Of a stretch of 64,000 nt of DNA, positions 41,980-51,183 are shown in pieces (position 1 is the stretch's first letter; every line of letters begins with the position of its first letter). Source of the stretch: Zoogloea sp. (lineage in GTDB: Bacteria; Pseudomonadota; Gammaproteobacteria; Burkholderiales; Rhodocyclaceae); the NCBI RefSeq assembly GCF_017302315.1, contig NZ_JAFLDT010000012.1, forward strand, positions 1-64,000, read 5' to 3'. The translations under genes were made by a program, and so were the position numbers. The notes beneath the pieces were generated by a model. The model saw only the letters and a list, made by a program, of their open reading frames with translations. It did not search any database and was not told the origin of the DNA.

Positions 41980-42501
41980 TCACGGGCCGGGAGTGGCCGC
42001 CGGGCGCAACATGTAGGTAGCATCCTTGCCGTAGCCGGCGAGGCGTTCGCGCAAGGGGGCGGCAACGGGTACCGGCACGAAGCCGTGGCGGGACCACCAA
42101 GGGGCGGAGTGCTGGATGGCAATCAGGCTGGCCCGGGGCAGGGAAAGTGCGCTCAGGGCTGTCAGGAAGGCGCCCACCAGCATGTCCGCGATGCCGCTGC
42201 CGCGGGCCTCCGGATCGACGGCGAGGTCGTGCAGGTAAAGGGTGTCGGGCCTTGCGGGGAGCCGGCATTCGGCGGCGTCTAGACCGGGTGGGTCGTCGAA
42301 GCGCCACGGCAGGGCCAGCAGATAGGCGACGATGTGCTCGCCCTGGCAGGCGACAAAGCAGGTGTCGGGTGCTGCGGCCACCTTTGCCCCCATCGAAGTG
42401 GCGGACTCGGGAACAATGGCGGTGTAGCAGCGGGCCTGGATCCGCAGGATGGGCGGGAGGTCAGCGGGGCGTGCGAATCGGATGAAGGGTGGGGCGGACA
42501 T
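41980..42501 (-). CDS. GNAT-family N-acetyltransferase
   Basis: This 173-aa protein has the GNAT fold. IRFARPADLPPILRIQARCY is the first strand-helix. LYLHDLAVDPEARGSGIADMLVGAFLTAL holds the acetyl-CoA pyrophosphate loop (R/Q-x-x-G-x-G/A, here ARGSGIA). WWSRHGFVPVP lies near the C-terminal strand. The acceptor substrate is unknown. It stands between the DUF7832-like gene and the PedF cytochrome gene on the same strand. Confidence 0.9.
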   Translation of the reverse strand: MSAPPFIRFARPADLPPILRIQARCYTAIVPESATSMGAKVAAAPDTCFVACQGEHIVAYLLALPWRFDDPPGLDAAECRLPARPDTLYLHDLAVDPEARGSGIADMLVGAFLTALSALSLPRASLIAIQHSAPWWSRHGFVPVPVAAPLRERLAGYGKDATYMLRPAATPGP

Positions 42502-42555
42502 GGACGGAGGCGGTGGTGGGACGAGCCCGGATTATCCTCCGTCCGGCCCGGGATT

Positions 42556-43017
42556 TCAGCGGCTGCGACTCTCCAGGAAGGTTCGTATCGTCCAGATGGC
42601 GGCGGGGGGCAGCACCTCCTTCCAGGCCGGCATGTGTACCACGCCGACACGGGTCTTGCCTTCCTGAACGGACTTCAGGAAGAAGTCGTCCTGGTCCAGG
42701 ATGCACATCTGGCGGATCGCCGGATCGGCGATGCGCGGGCAGGAGCGGTCCATCTTGAGCAGATCGGGGCCGACTTGTCCTTTGTTGACCGCGTCAACGC
42801 CATGGCAACGGGAGCAGGCCTGGTTGAAGGCCGTGCGACCGATTTCGGCTGCCTGGGCATTGCCTCGGTAGGGGTTGCCCTCGGGCGCGTTGGCGGCAAT
42901 GGGAGGGAGGCTGGAGGTGTCGACCACGACGTTCGGATCGGCAATTTCGCCGGCAAGGACGGATCCGCTCAGGATCAGCAGTGCGGCGGTCAGGCGGAGG
43001 AGGAAGCGGGGAGCCAT
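42556..43017 (-). CDS. pedF: Cytochrome c-550, PedF family (first copy)
   Basis: I prefer the ATG at 43017 (MAPRFLLRLTAALLILSGSVLA, a good signal peptide); a GTG at 43026 would overlap the pentapeptide gene stop. The mature protein has one c-type haem site, CSRCH (C68, C71, H72). It has the PedF-like start DTSSLPPIAANAPEGNPYRGN and a C-terminal WTIRTFLESR. PedF accepts electrons from quinoprotein alcohol dehydrogenases in the periplasm. It lies downstream of exaA and a pentapeptide-repeat gene in the same direction. A second PedF is encoded at 53412-53849. Confidence 0.88.
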   Translation of the reverse strand: MAPRFLLRLTAALLILSGSVLAGEIADPNVVVDTSSLPPIAANAPEGNPYRGNAQAAEIGRTAFNQACSRCHGVDAVNKGQVGPDLLKMDRSCPRIADPAIRQMCILDQDDFFLKSVQEGKTRVGVVHMPAWKEVLPPAAIWTIRTFLESRSR

Positions 43018-43022
43018 GGGGG

Positions 43023-43604
43023 TCACCAGTCGGTGGGGCAGCCGGTGCAGCCCTCGAAGGACGAGTCGGGGAAGATGGTGTAGCGCAGCAAGGCACCTTC
43101 CAGATTGGCGTTACGCAAGTTGGTGGCGTTGAACTTGGTTTCCTGCAGGTTGGCGTTGGTCAGGCGGGCACCGACGAACCATGCAAAGGGCGTGCGCGCA
43201 GCCTCCAGGTTGGCCACCGTGAGGTCGGCACCGGTGAAGTCCGTCCGCATCAGTTTGGCGAACTCCAAGTCGGTGCCGATCAGTTTGGCGTTGCGGAAGG
43301 AGGCGCCGGGTGCGTTGACCTTTGCCATGCGGGCACCACTCAGGTCTGCACCGTCGAAGATGGCTCCCGCCAGATTGGCGGCACGCAGGTCAGCCCGGGC
43401 CAGATTGGCGCCGGTGAAGTCTACGCCGGCCAGGTCAAGGGCAGAGAGATCCTTGTGGCGCAGGTCGGCGCCCCGGCAGCGGGCGTGGGGCCACATGCCG
43501 CAGGTGCCGTAGACCTGGGGCTCGGCAGGGTTGCCGGCAGCGGACACGGGCAGGTTTACGATGCTCAGCCCCGCAAGCAGGGCTGACAGCATTGGACGAA
43601 GCAT
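43023..43604 (-). CDS. Exported pentapeptide-repeat protein
   Basis: This 193-aa protein has a signal peptide (MLRPMLSALLAGLSIVNLPVSA). More than 15 tandem A(D/N)LXX repeats follow: DLSALDLAGVDFTGANLARADL and onward to NLRNANLEGALL, forming a right-handed quadrilateral beta-helix. Cysteines occur at YGTCGMWPHARCRGAD and near the end (EGCTGCPTD), probably capping disulfides. It overlaps the PedF gene region and follows exaA. Periplasmic pentapeptide proteins near quinoprotein dehydrogenases are seen elsewhere, but no role is known. Confidence 0.9.
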   Translation of the reverse strand: MLRPMLSALLAGLSIVNLPVSAAGNPAEPQVYGTCGMWPHARCRGADLRHKDLSALDLAGVDFTGANLARADLRAANLAGAIFDGADLSGARMAKVNAPGASFRNAKLIGTDLEFAKLMRTDFTGADLTVANLEAARTPFAWFVGARLTNANLQETKFNATNLRNANLEGALLRYTIFPDSSFEGCTGCPTDW

Positions 43605-43693
43605 GGGAAGCTCCCTGTTGGGGTCGATTCAACCGCCCGTTGTGTTCGGCGGTCGAACGGATTCGACCCCCCGGGTGGCATTGGTGCAAGGAG

Positions 43694-43731
43694 AAAAAAG
43701 CCCGGGCCGGCCGGAGGCGTTCCGGCCCGGG
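43694..43731 (-). terminator. Terminator after exaA
   Basis: CCCGGGCCGG (43701-43710) and CCGGCCCGGG (43722-43731) form a perfect 10-bp stem. A-run 43694-43699 gives six Ts for leftward transcripts. It lies 10 bp after the exaA stop, separating exaA from the pentapeptide-pedF genes. Confidence 0.8.
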
Positions 43732-43740
43732 TTGCCCTGA

Positions 43741-45612
43741 TCAGCGCGCGATCTTGGGCAGCTTGAAGGCCCAGAAGGACGAGCCCTGGGTGACCTGCTT
43801 GGTCAGGTCGGCCATGTCGCCGCCCCACAGGGGCACCGCACCACCGTAGCCCGAGGACATGCCGATGTACTGCTCGCCATCCATTTCCCAGGTGATGGGC
43901 ACCGACACCACGCCGGAGCCGGTCTGGAACTTCCACAGTTCCTTGCCGGTCTTCGCGTCGAGGGCCTTCACGTAGCCATCAGACGTACCGGTGAACAGCA
44001 GCCCGCCAGCGGTGGTGAGGGTGCCAGCCCACAGGGGGAACTTCTCTTTCTGCTCCCACACGATCTTGCCGGTCTTCGGATCGATGGCGCGGATGGTGCC
44101 CACGTGGTCATCAAACAGGCGCTTGATACGGAAGCCCTGGCCCAGATAGGCGGAGCCCGCCTTGTAGGTCAGATTCTCGGTCCAGTAGTCCATGGCCCAG
44201 TGGTTGGCCGGGATGTAGAACAGGCCGGTGTCCGGGCTGTAGGACATGGGCATCCAGTTGGTGCCGCCCAGGAACGGGGGGGACACGAAGATGCTCTCGC
44301 CCTTGTCGGCGCCTTCCTTGACCTTGGGTGGGTGCTGGCCTTCCACGATGATGGGCTTGCCGGTATTCAGATCAAAACCCTTGGCCCAGGTGATGCCATC
44401 GACGAACGGGTAGGCACCGATCAGCGCGGTCGGTTTGTTGGGGTAACCGGCACCGTTGGTCAGCTTTTCCCGGTCGGTCACGAAGAAGAAGCCGTTGCGG
44501 TCGGCGTGGGCCGAGGCCTTCACCATCTTGCCGGTCTTCGGATCCTTGTACTCAAACAGCACCACGGAGTTGTTGCCGGAGAAGTCCCAGGCATCGTTGG
44601 GGGTGTGCTGGAAGAAGCCCTTCAGTTCGCCGGTGCTGGCGTCCACATAGGCCTGACCGGAAGTGAACAGGCTGTCCCAGTTGCGCGGATCGTCGCCTTC
44701 CTTGGTCCGCTTCCAGGTGTTCCACGGGGCCGGGTTGCCGGTGCCGATGACCACCATGTTCTTCTCGAGGTCGAAGCTGGCGGTCTGCCAGGGGGCGCCG
44801 CCGCCGTGGCTCCATGCTTCCACCTTCTTGCCGTCCGGACCTTCCGGCCAGCTGGGGGCCTTGGCGTCGCCGGTGTAGGTGCTGTCCTTGCCGTTCAGGC
44901 GGCCCATGTGGCCCTCCACCATCGGGCGGGCCCACACTTCCTCGCCGGTCTCGGTGTCGCGGGCAAACAGCCAGCCCACCACGCCGAATTCGTCACCCGA
45001 GGAGCCGTGCACCAGCAGAACCTTGCCGCTCTTTTGGTCCTGGATCACGAAGGGAGCGCCGGTCATGGTGTAGCCGACCTTGTGGTCGCCCCACTTCTTC
45101 TTCCACACGACCTTGCCGGTGTCCTTGTTGAGGGCCACGATGCCGGCGTCCAGGGTGCCGAAGTAGACCTTGTCACCGTAGATGGCGGCGCCACGGTTCA
45201 CCACGTCACAGCAGGGGCGGATGTCCTCGGGCAGGCGGGCTTCGTACTCCCACAGTCGCTTGCCGGTGCGAGCATCGATGGCATAGATGCGGGAGTAGGA
45301 GGCGGTCACATAGATCACACCGTCGTGCACCAGCGCCTGGCTTTCCTGGCCGCGCTGCTTCTCGCCGCCGAAGGAGAAGCTCCATGCGGGTACCAGACCA
45401 GCGACGTTCTTGGTGTTGACCGTCTTCAGGGTGCTGTGACGCTGGGCCTTCAGACCGAGGCCGTAGGTGAGCACGTCACCGGGGGTCTTGTCGTCGTTCC
45501 GGATGTCGTCCCACGTGACTTTGGCGCCCACCGCGTGGGCGGAAGTGCCGAATGCTGCCGCGAGGGCGAAGGCCAGGAGGCCGGGCTTGAGATTGACACG
45601 TCTGTTTTTCAT
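43741..45612 (-). CDS. exaA: Calcium-type PQQ-dependent alcohol (ethanol) dehydrogenase
   Basis: The ATG at 45612 gives a 623-aa precursor with signal peptide (to about residue 27, SAHA). It is an eight-bladed quinoprotein. The vicinal disulfide is at RPCCDVV (C134-C135), tryptophan-docking repeats occur such as [12 protein letters not shown], and the catalytic aspartate is in [12 protein letters not shown] (D343). Position 345, two residues on, is Ser and not Asp; the second Asp marks lanthanide-dependent enzymes, so this one should use calcium. It oxidises primary alcohols in the periplasm and passes electrons to a PedF/ExaB-type cytochrome. A terminator follows; the divergent two-component genes are 215 bp away. 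Confidence 0.93.
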   Translation of the reverse strand: MKNRRVNLKPGLLAFALAAAFGTSAHAVGAKVTWDDIRNDDKTPGDVLTYGLGLKAQRHSTLKTVNTKNVAGLVPAWSFSFGGEKQRGQESQALVHDGVIYVTASYSRIYAIDARTGKRLWEYEARLPEDIRPCCDVVNRGAAIYGDKVYFGTLDAGIVALNKDTGKVVWKKKWGDHKVGYTMTGAPFVIQDQKSGKVLLVHGSSGDEFGVVGWLFARDTETGEEVWARPMVEGHMGRLNGKDSTYTGDAKAPSWPEGPDGKKVEAWSHGGGAPWQTASFDLEKNMVVIGTGNPAPWNTWKRTKEGDDPRNWDSLFTSGQAYVDASTGELKGFFQHTPNDAWDFSGNNSVVLFEYKDPKTGKMVKASAHADRNGFFFVTDREKLTNGAGYPNKPTALIGAYPFVDGITWAKGFDLNTGKPIIVEGQHPPKVKEGADKGESIFVSPPFLGGTNWMPMSYSPDTGLFYIPANHWAMDYWTENLTYKAGSAYLGQGFRIKRLFDDHVGTIRAIDPKTGKIVWEQKEKFPLWAGTLTTAGGLLFTGTSDGYVKALDAKTGKELWKFQTGSGVVSVPITWEMDGEQYIGMSSGYGGAVPLWGGDMADLTKQVTQGSSFWAFKLPKIAR

Positions 45613-45775
45613 GGTGAGTCCTTGTCTCCGGAATGTTGTCGTTCGTCGCTTCCGGACCTGCCCCCCTTGTGGTGCCACGGCCCGGAACGAGGCGCAGTAT
45701 GGAAGCGCCTTCCACGTGTTGTCGTGGGAAGGGCTCCCACCGGGGGCGGGAAGTTTTCCCGCCGGTTCCGGGATC

Positions 45776-45790
45776 TGGCACATGCCTTGC
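45776..45790 (+). promoter_or_regulatory. Sigma54 promoter upstream of the histidine kinase gene
   Basis: TGGCACATGCCTTGC, followed by T, fits the -24/-12 consensus TGGCACG-N4-TTGCW with a single change and correct spacing. Transcription would start near 45802, 26 bp before the kinase GTG. It suggests control of the two-component genes by one of the AcoR-type activators. Confidence 0.75.
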
Positions 45791-45827
45791 TGATCCACTG
45801 CCATAAATCAAGAACAAGGAGGCGGGC

Positions 45828-47123
45828 GTGGATCTGCGCTGGAGACTGTTTGGCTACGTGCTTGGCTTTGCCATGGGCTTGCTGGTGATGGCGGTGGCCT
45901 GGGTGGGGCTGGCCCTGCGGGATGATGTGGCCGAGGAGATGGAGGCCTCGACCCACCTCGTGAACACCATCCTCGCCTTGCGCGCATCGGATGGGCAAGG
46001 GAGTGGCGAACTGGAGGCCCTGCTGGCAGGTGGTCAGTTGCGACACGTTGCGCTGTCCGTGGAGCGCTCCAATATGGAGCAGGGTGTTGCGCCACAGGCC
46101 GATGGCATCCTCCCGGCCCTGGTGGATCACCTGATGGACGGGCGCAAGATCCACGAGCGGCGCATTGCCCTGGGTGATCGCGTTTTGGTGATCCGCGCCG
46201 ATGCCCGGGCGGAGATCCAAGAGGTGTTGCGCGATGGCGTGCGCATCATCGCCACGCTGGTCGTCTTCTCCCTGGGGATGGCCGTCGTGGCCTGGCTTGC
46301 TGCCCACCGGGCCTTGAAACCGGTGCGGGAGCTGGAGCAGGGGCTCGCCCGCATCGGGCGCAGTGAAGAGAAGATCACGCTGCCACCATTCCGTCTGCGG
46401 GAATTCGCCAGCATCGCCAGTGCCATGGAGCGTCTTTCCGTCGAGCTTGCGGAGACGCGGGCGGCCCGTCAGCAGCTTGCCCGGCAGTTGCTGGAGCTGC
46501 AGGAAACCGAACGGCGGGAGCTGGCACGGGAGTTGCACGATGAGTTCGGTCAGGCCTTGACGGCCGTCAGTATTTCCGCCGCTTACATTGAGCGCCATGC
46601 CGGCCGGGCATCTCCGGACGACTTGGCGGAAAGTGCCCGTGACATACGCAATGAATCCACACGAATGATCGGTCAGGTTCGGACTCTCCTCTCCCAGCTG
46701 CGCCCCCATGGTCTGGAGGGCTTGCAGATGGTGGATGCGCTAAATGATCTGGTGAGCGGCTGGCGTGGCCGGGCGCCGGACATTGGTATCGAGACAGCGT
46801 TTCCATCCACCTTGCCGGCTTTGCCGCCGGCGGCAGGGCTGGCGCTCTACCGGACCCTGCAGGAATCCCTGACCAATGTGCTACGTCACAGCGTGGCAAG
46901 TCGGGTCTGCCTGTCGCTGCAGCAGGTGGGCAAGGCGGTGGAGCTCACGGTGTGTGACAACGGCGTTGGTCAGGTGGCGGACGTCGTGCGCAAGGCCCGC
47001 GGCGGGCTGCTCGGCATGCGGGAGCGGGCCGAGATGGCGGGCGGGCGGTGCTGGCTGGACGAGGCGCCAGGTGGCGGTCTGCGTGTGCATTTGAGCCTGC
47101 CCCTGAGCCAGGGACAGGCCTGA
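45828..47123 (+). CDS. NarL-type sensor histidine kinase beside exaA
   Basis: The start is GTG at 45828 with AGGAGG just upstream. The 431-aa protein has a transmembrane helix at about 8-30, a periplasmic loop of ~110 residues and a second helix at about 140-160. A HAMP linker follows, then a HisKA_3 dimerisation domain (ETERRELARELHDEFGQALTAVSIS, phospho-acceptor H237). The ATPase domain has LYRTLQESLTNVLRHS and VCDNGVG with GGLLGMRERAEMAGG. The response regulator gene follows 10 bp later. Position beside exaA and cytochromes points to control of alcohol oxidation, as with ExaDE/PedS-type systems. A sigma54 promoter precedes it. Confidence 0.93.
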   Translation: MDLRWRLFGYVLGFAMGLLVMAVAWVGLALRDDVAEEMEASTHLVNTILALRASDGQGSGELEALLAGGQLRHVALSVERSNMEQGVAPQADGILPALVDHLMDGRKIHERRIALGDRVLVIRADARAEIQEVLRDGVRIIATLVVFSLGMAVVAWLAAHRALKPVRELEQGLARIGRSEEKITLPPFRLREFASIASAMERLSVELAETRAARQQLARQLLELQETERRELARELHDEFGQALTAVSISAAYIERHAGRASPDDLAESARDIRNESTRMIGQVRTLLSQLRPHGLEGLQMVDALNDLVSGWRGRAPDIGIETAFPSTLPALPPAAGLALYRTLQESLTNVLRHSVASRVCLSLQQVGKAVELTVCDNGVGQVADVVRKARGGLLGMRERAEMAGGRCWLDEAPGGGLRVHLSLPLSQGQA

Positions 47124-47133
47124 GGAGGGCTCG

Positions 47134-47781
47134 ATGACGATCCGGATCCTGTTGGTGGAAGATCACGCGGTGGTTCGTAATGGCTATCGGCGCCTGTTTG
47201 ATGCGGAAGACGACATGAGCGTTGTCGGAGAGGCCGCGTCCGCCGACGAGGCCTATGCCCGTCTGGTGGAACACGGTGCCGACCTCGCCATCGTCGACCT
47301 GAACCTGCGCGGCAGCAGCGGAATTGATGCCATCCGGCGCATGCTGGCGCGGGAGCCCGGCCTGAGAGTGCTGGTGGTCTCCATGCATGACAACCCCAGT
47401 TATGTCACCCAGGCCATGCGCGTTGGCGCCTTGGGTTACCTCACCAAGAACAGTGAGCCGGCCGAGTTGCTCGATGCGATCCACGACGTGGCAGCTGGCC
47501 GGCGGGTGCTTTCCCCCGATGTGGCCCAGGCCCTGGCGGGGGCTGCCCTCGATGGAGAGGCGCTGTTGTCCCGCCTTACCCCGCGGGAATTCGACGTGCT
47601 GCGCCTGGCGGCCAGTGGCGAGTCGCCCTGTGCCATCGCCAGCACGATGCATCTGAGTCAGAAGACCATACACAACCACATGTCCGCCATCCGCCAGAAG
47701 CTGGACGCGGACAACGATTTCAAGCTGCTGCGGCTTGCCGCGCGCTACGGACTGATCGACTGGTCGGCGAGCCCGGCGTGA
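47134..47781 (+). CDS. NarL/LuxR-family response regulator
   Basis: The 215-aa protein has a receiver domain (ILLVEDHAVVRNGYRRLF, phospho-acceptor D55 in LAIVDLNLRG, conserved Lys in GYLTKNSEP). It has a C-terminal LuxR helix-turn-helix (LTPREFDVLRLAASGESPCAIASTMHLSQKTIHNHMSAIRQKL). It is encoded 10 bp after the cognate kinase. Likely targets are exaA, the following cytochrome gene and neighbouring quinoprotein genes. Confidence 0.95.
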   Translation: MTIRILLVEDHAVVRNGYRRLFDAEDDMSVVGEAASADEAYARLVEHGADLAIVDLNLRGSSGIDAIRRMLAREPGLRVLVVSMHDNPSYVTQAMRVGALGYLTKNSEPAELLDAIHDVAAGRRVLSPDVAQALAGAALDGEALLSRLTPREFDVLRLAASGESPCAIASTMHLSQKTIHNHMSAIRQKLDADNDFKLLRLAARYGLIDWSASPA

Positions 47782-47826
47782 CGATGGAGCCCGGATGAAC
47801 GCCTTTTTTAGTCAAGGAGAAGAAAG

Positions 47827-48207
47827 ATGAACGCCTTACACAAGATCGCCCTGCTGGCCGGTCTGGGCATGGCCGCAACGTCTGCCTGTGCGGCCGTGGA
47901 CGACGATATGAAGGCTCTGGCTGCTAAGAGCGGTTGCCTGACCTGTCACGCCATCGAGCATGGCGCGCCTGGCCCCAATGGCATGGCTCCCATCGGCCCC
48001 GCCTGGCAGGACGTGGCCAAGATGTACAAGGGCAAGCCGGGTGCCGACGCGTTCCTGACCCGTGTGGTGCTGGAAGGCTCCAACCCCTATGGCAGCCACT
48101 GGAAGGACCAGGTCAGCGGCCTGGCCATGCCCCCCAACAAGGTGGCCATCAAGGAAGCCGATGCCAAGAAGCTGGTGAAGTGGATCCTCACGCTGGCCCC
48201 CAAGTAA
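47827..48207 (+). CDS. Periplasmic monohaem cytochrome c
   Basis: The 126-aa precursor has a signal peptide ending at SACAA and one haem site CLTCH (C37, C40, H41). SHWKDQVSGLAMPPNKVAI provides the likely methionine ligand, and LVKWILTLAPK is the C-terminal class I helix. It is 45 bp after the response regulator and ends with a terminator. It probably takes electrons from the quinoprotein dehydrogenases encoded in this region. Confidence 0.9.
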   Translation: MNALHKIALLAGLGMAATSACAAVDDDMKALAAKSGCLTCHAIEHGAPGPNGMAPIGPAWQDVAKMYKGKPGADAFLTRVVLEGSNPYGSHWKDQVSGLAMPPNKVAIKEADAKKLVKWILTLAPK

Positions 48208-48255
48208 GGGTGTGAAGCGCGCGGCGCTGGCCGCGAAGGATTGCATGTTGTGAAG

Positions 48256-48287
48256 AACCCCGTTCGTCCCCCCGTCGGGGTTTTTCC
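48256..48287 (+). terminator. Terminator after cytochrome c gene
   Basis: AACCCCG (48256-48262) and CGGGGTT (48276-48282) form a stem followed by TTTTTCC. It closes the kinase-regulator-cytochrome unit. Confidence 0.8.
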
Positions 48288-48298
48288 TTTTTTGGCGC

Positions 48299-48670
48299 CT
48301 ACATCAGGCTGCCGATCTCCTCGAAGTGGGCATCCGCCAGGGTGTTGTCGGCGGAGAACACGATCTGCAGGATGAGGTCTGTGTGGCCGCCGAACCAGGT
48401 TTTCGACAGGGGGATCTTGCCGAAGACGCAAGGCCCGCCCCGGGGACGGAGCTGGGAGATGTTGGGGCTGCGCTCGACCAGCGCCTGGCATTCCGCTTCG
48501 GTCTTTACCGAGAAGGTAGTGCCGCGGGCGGTGAGCCGTCTGCTGGCGTCTTCGAGTGTCATTCCCGGCCGGAATTCGGCCTGCATCTCGGCAGGCAGGG
48601 GGCTGGGCGCCGGGGCGCAGGCCGACACGGTGAGAAGGATGGCGCTGGTGAAAAGGGCGCGTGGTTTCAA
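48299..48670 (-). CDS. Small lipoprotein of unknown function
   Basis: I place the start at a TTG (48670), giving LKPRALFTSAILLTVSACAPAP, a good lipoprotein signal with lipidated C18; further upstream in-frame sequence is not signal-like. The mature ~105 aa contain FRPGMTLEDASRRLTARGTTFSVKTEAECQAL and GGPCVFGKIPLSKTWFGGHTDLILQIVFSADNTL. The family is not recognised; the region looks like a single alpha/beta domain of outer-membrane small lipoproteins. It is convergent with the cytochrome gene across a terminator. Confidence 0.65.
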   Translation of the reverse strand: MKPRALFTSAILLTVSACAPAPSPLPAEMQAEFRPGMTLEDASRRLTARGTTFSVKTEAECQALVERSPNISQLRPRGGPCVFGKIPLSKTWFGGHTDLILQIVFSADNTLADAHFEEIGSLM

Positions 48671-48902
48671 AGCATGCTTTCGTGAAGGGCGATCTGGAGG
48701 CGAGTATCCCACAGGGGACGGTGTCCGGCATCCGGGGAGCGTCACCGGATCCGAATCCCCCTAACGGGCTCGGGTGGCGTGACAGCGCATATATATATGG
48801 CAGGTGTTTCGAAGGGCAATCCGACTACCCTGCCCGCAGCCATCGAAGGGGCGACCAATGCGTGTAAATGAACCTGCCGCGCGACCCGATTTCGTCACGC
48901 GC

Positions 48903-50768
48903 TCAGGGGGCGGCGTGCTGGCGCAGTTTGCGGTAGAGGGTCGTGCGGGTGATGCCCAGCTCGCGGGCGGCGGCAGAGATGTTCCCCTTGTGCCTGGCTA
49001 CCGTGTCGCCCACCAGACGACCTTCGGCCGCCCGCAGGCTTTGGGCGGCCGGTGCGGGTGAGGTGAGCTCGGGGTCGTCCGTGAGCTCCTGGGGCAGATG
49101 CTCCGGCGTCAGGGTGTCTTCGTCGGGGGCCAGCATGGCGGCGGCGAGGCGCAGGGCGTTGCGTAGCTGGCGGATGTTGCCCGGCCACGGGTGGCGGCGG
49201 ATCAGGTCGAGGGATGAGGCCGAGAGACGGATCGGCCGTCCCGGCGATTCGTCGTGGAGCAGGCGCCGAGCCAGTGCTTCGATGTCACTGCGCTCACGCA
49301 GGGCCGGCAGTGACAGGCTCATCGCCGAGAGGCGGAAATACAGGTCAGGACGGAATTCGCCACGTTCGCACAGTGCTTTCAGGGATCGATGGCTGGCACA
49401 TACGAGGGACAGGTCAATGGTTTCCTCCGAGCCGCCCCCCAGCGGTGTAACCCGGCGGCTTTCAAGGACGCGGAGTAGCACGGCCTGCAGCTTCAGGGGC
49501 ATGTCGCCGATTTCATCCAGGAAGAGGGTTCCACCGTGGGCCTCCCGCAGCTTGCCCTTGGCGCCTTCGCTGCGGGCGCTGGTATAGGCTCCCGGGGTGT
49601 AGCCGAACAGCTCGGCCTCGATCAGGTTGGCCGGGATGGCGGCGCAGTTGATGGCCACAAAGGGGCCGTTGCGGCGTGGGCCGCTCTGGTGGAAGGCCTG
49701 GGCGAACACCTCCTTGCCTGTCCCTGTCTCACCCTGAACGAGGAGGGGAATGTCGCGGCCGAGAATACGCCGGGCGCGCCGGATGGCATGTGTCAGTGAC
49801 TTGTCACCCAGATCCAGGTCGTCCAGAGTGGGCAGGGGCCGGGTCGGGTGTGCCGGACGATTCTCTCGCGATCCGGCGATGTTCCTCACGCGCTGCAGAT
49901 TGCTGACCAGCACGCAGGCGACAAATTCCCGACCGAGGTGACTGCGCAGGGTCGTGGGGTGCGCGCTGCTCTGGAGGGCATGTTCGAGCAAGGCATTCCA
50001 GCGTGTCTCGAAGATCTCCCAGAAGGGCGGGCGCAGAACGCGCGTGTCGGTCAGGCCCAGAAGGCGTTCGGCGCGCCGGTTGCACGCCAGGAAGGCGCCT
50101 CCTTCGTCGAAGACGGCAAGGCCTTCGAGGGGAGAGGCAAGGGCCTCGGGCTGGTGGTGGAAGCGGATCACGACGGCGGCGTCGGCCACGGTCTCGATCA
50201 GGCGATTCTCGATGATCTCCGCGGTGGTCTGCAGCAGCGCCTGGGCATGCACCTGGGTGAGGCGGGCACTGGTGGACACGTCCAGGATGCCCAGAACCCC
50301 CCCCGTCGGCGCATGGATGGGGGTGGCCACACAGGTCAGGAACTTGTTGCGGTCCAGGTAGTGCTCTTCGCCGATCACCGCGACGGGGCGCTGCTCTGCC
50401 AGAGCCGTGCCGATGGCGTTGGTTCCCATGGCCGCCTCGGACCACGAGTAACCCGGTTTGAGGGCAATGCGGGCCGCACGCTCCAGGAAGTCAGCGTCGC
50501 CCACCGAGCGCAGGATGGTGCCCGAGTCGTCGGCCAATAGGATGGTGGACGAGCTACGGGCGATCTGCTGGTGCAAATGCTCCATGATGGGTTGGGCGTA
50601 AGTGACCAGACGGGCATTGGCCTCAAGGCGGTCGGACAGGGCTGCGGTGCGGCTGCGCTCGTCGGGCTGGCGCTCGTCGGGCCGCAGCCCGCTGGCGGCG
50701 CAGCGCTCCCAGGAGCGCCGGATGGCTTCCGCGGTTTGATGGATGGTCTTGGGGTCCGTGTCTTTCAC
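48903..50768 (-). CDS. AcoR-type sigma54-dependent regulator with altered GAFTGA loop
   Basis: The GTG at 50768 (VKDTDPKTIHQTAEAIRRSWERC) fits family starts; an ATG at 50861 seems too early. The ~621-aa protein has a GAF-type sensor (GTNAIGTALAEQRPVAVIGEEHYLDRNKFLTCVATPI), a PAS-like segment (LAVFDEGGAFLACNRRAERLLGL) and an AAA+ domain (GETGTGKEVFAQAFH, GGTLFLDEIGDMPLKLQ). A Fis-type helix-turn-helix closes it (GNISAAARELGITRTTLYRKLRQH). The sigma54-contact loop reads GAYTSA in place of GAFTGA. It is divergent from a cytochrome c gene and probably regulates alcohol or amine oxidation genes. Confidence 0.9.
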   Translation of the reverse strand: MKDTDPKTIHQTAEAIRRSWERCAASGLRPDERQPDERSRTAALSDRLEANARLVTYAQPIMEHLHQQIARSSSTILLADDSGTILRSVGDADFLERAARIALKPGYSWSEAAMGTNAIGTALAEQRPVAVIGEEHYLDRNKFLTCVATPIHAPTGGVLGILDVSTSARLTQVHAQALLQTTAEIIENRLIETVADAAVVIRFHHQPEALASPLEGLAVFDEGGAFLACNRRAERLLGLTDTRVLRPPFWEIFETRWNALLEHALQSSAHPTTLRSHLGREFVACVLVSNLQRVRNIAGSRENRPAHPTRPLPTLDDLDLGDKSLTHAIRRARRILGRDIPLLVQGETGTGKEVFAQAFHQSGPRRNGPFVAINCAAIPANLIEAELFGYTPGAYTSARSEGAKGKLREAHGGTLFLDEIGDMPLKLQAVLLRVLESRRVTPLGGGSEETIDLSLVCASHRSLKALCERGEFRPDLYFRLSAMSLSLPALRERSDIEALARRLLHDESPGRPIRLSASSLDLIRRHPWPGNIRQLRNALRLAAAMLAPDEDTLTPEHLPQELTDDPELTSPAPAAQSLRAAEGRLVGDTVARHKGNISAAARELGITRTTLYRKLRQHAAP

Positions 50769-51183
50769 GAGACTCAAGCAGCACGAAACATGCCCGTGGC
50801 GTGGATGGCTCTTGGGCCGCTGCGCGAAACGCCGCGTGGAGTCTGGATCTCGCGCTGCCAAAGGGTTTCCGCCCGAATGGATGCGCTTTCACTGCCGCGC
50901 CGGACGCCGCCGTGTGGCTTGCCGGGTGATCAGTTGTTCAATGTTGGCGTAACGCTATGGAGCAGGTGTTCAGGCTCTGAGCACGGGTTGCCCGCGCGGA
51001 TATTCGCGCATTCAGCGCAAGTTATTGTTCGGTATGTTGTTTTTTTAGGTTACGGGGGTTCCGCACACTTTTTGCTGATAGCCCGGGCAAGGCGGTTTTC
51101 GGGCGGCGTCACGCCGTCCGGTTTTTTTCATCCGGCCTCGCCTTGCCGACCAAAATCAACTCAGAACAAGGAGGAGCACATTC
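50769..51183. promoter_or_regulatory. Divergent regulatory region between AcoR-type gene and cytochrome c gene
   Basis: This 415-bp spacer has no gene. A weak sigma54-like element CCGCACACTTTTTGC (51061-51075) lies 109 bp before the cytochrome start. It has the -12 TTGC and the GCAC of -24 but lacks one of the paired Gs. An AT-rich tract is at about 51025-51055 and AAGGAGG precedes the cytochrome ATG. Confidence 0.4.

Noticed and set aside
45786-45800. A leftward sigma54 promoter for exaA (TGGCAGTGGATCAGC)
   Set aside because: Spacing fits but the -12 half is poor (no TTGC). I could not support it beyond chance overlap with the good + strand promoter.
44104-45888. A 594-codon + strand frame
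   Set aside because: Antisense to exaA; composition is Gly/Ala/Val/His-rich as expected of GC-rich shadows.
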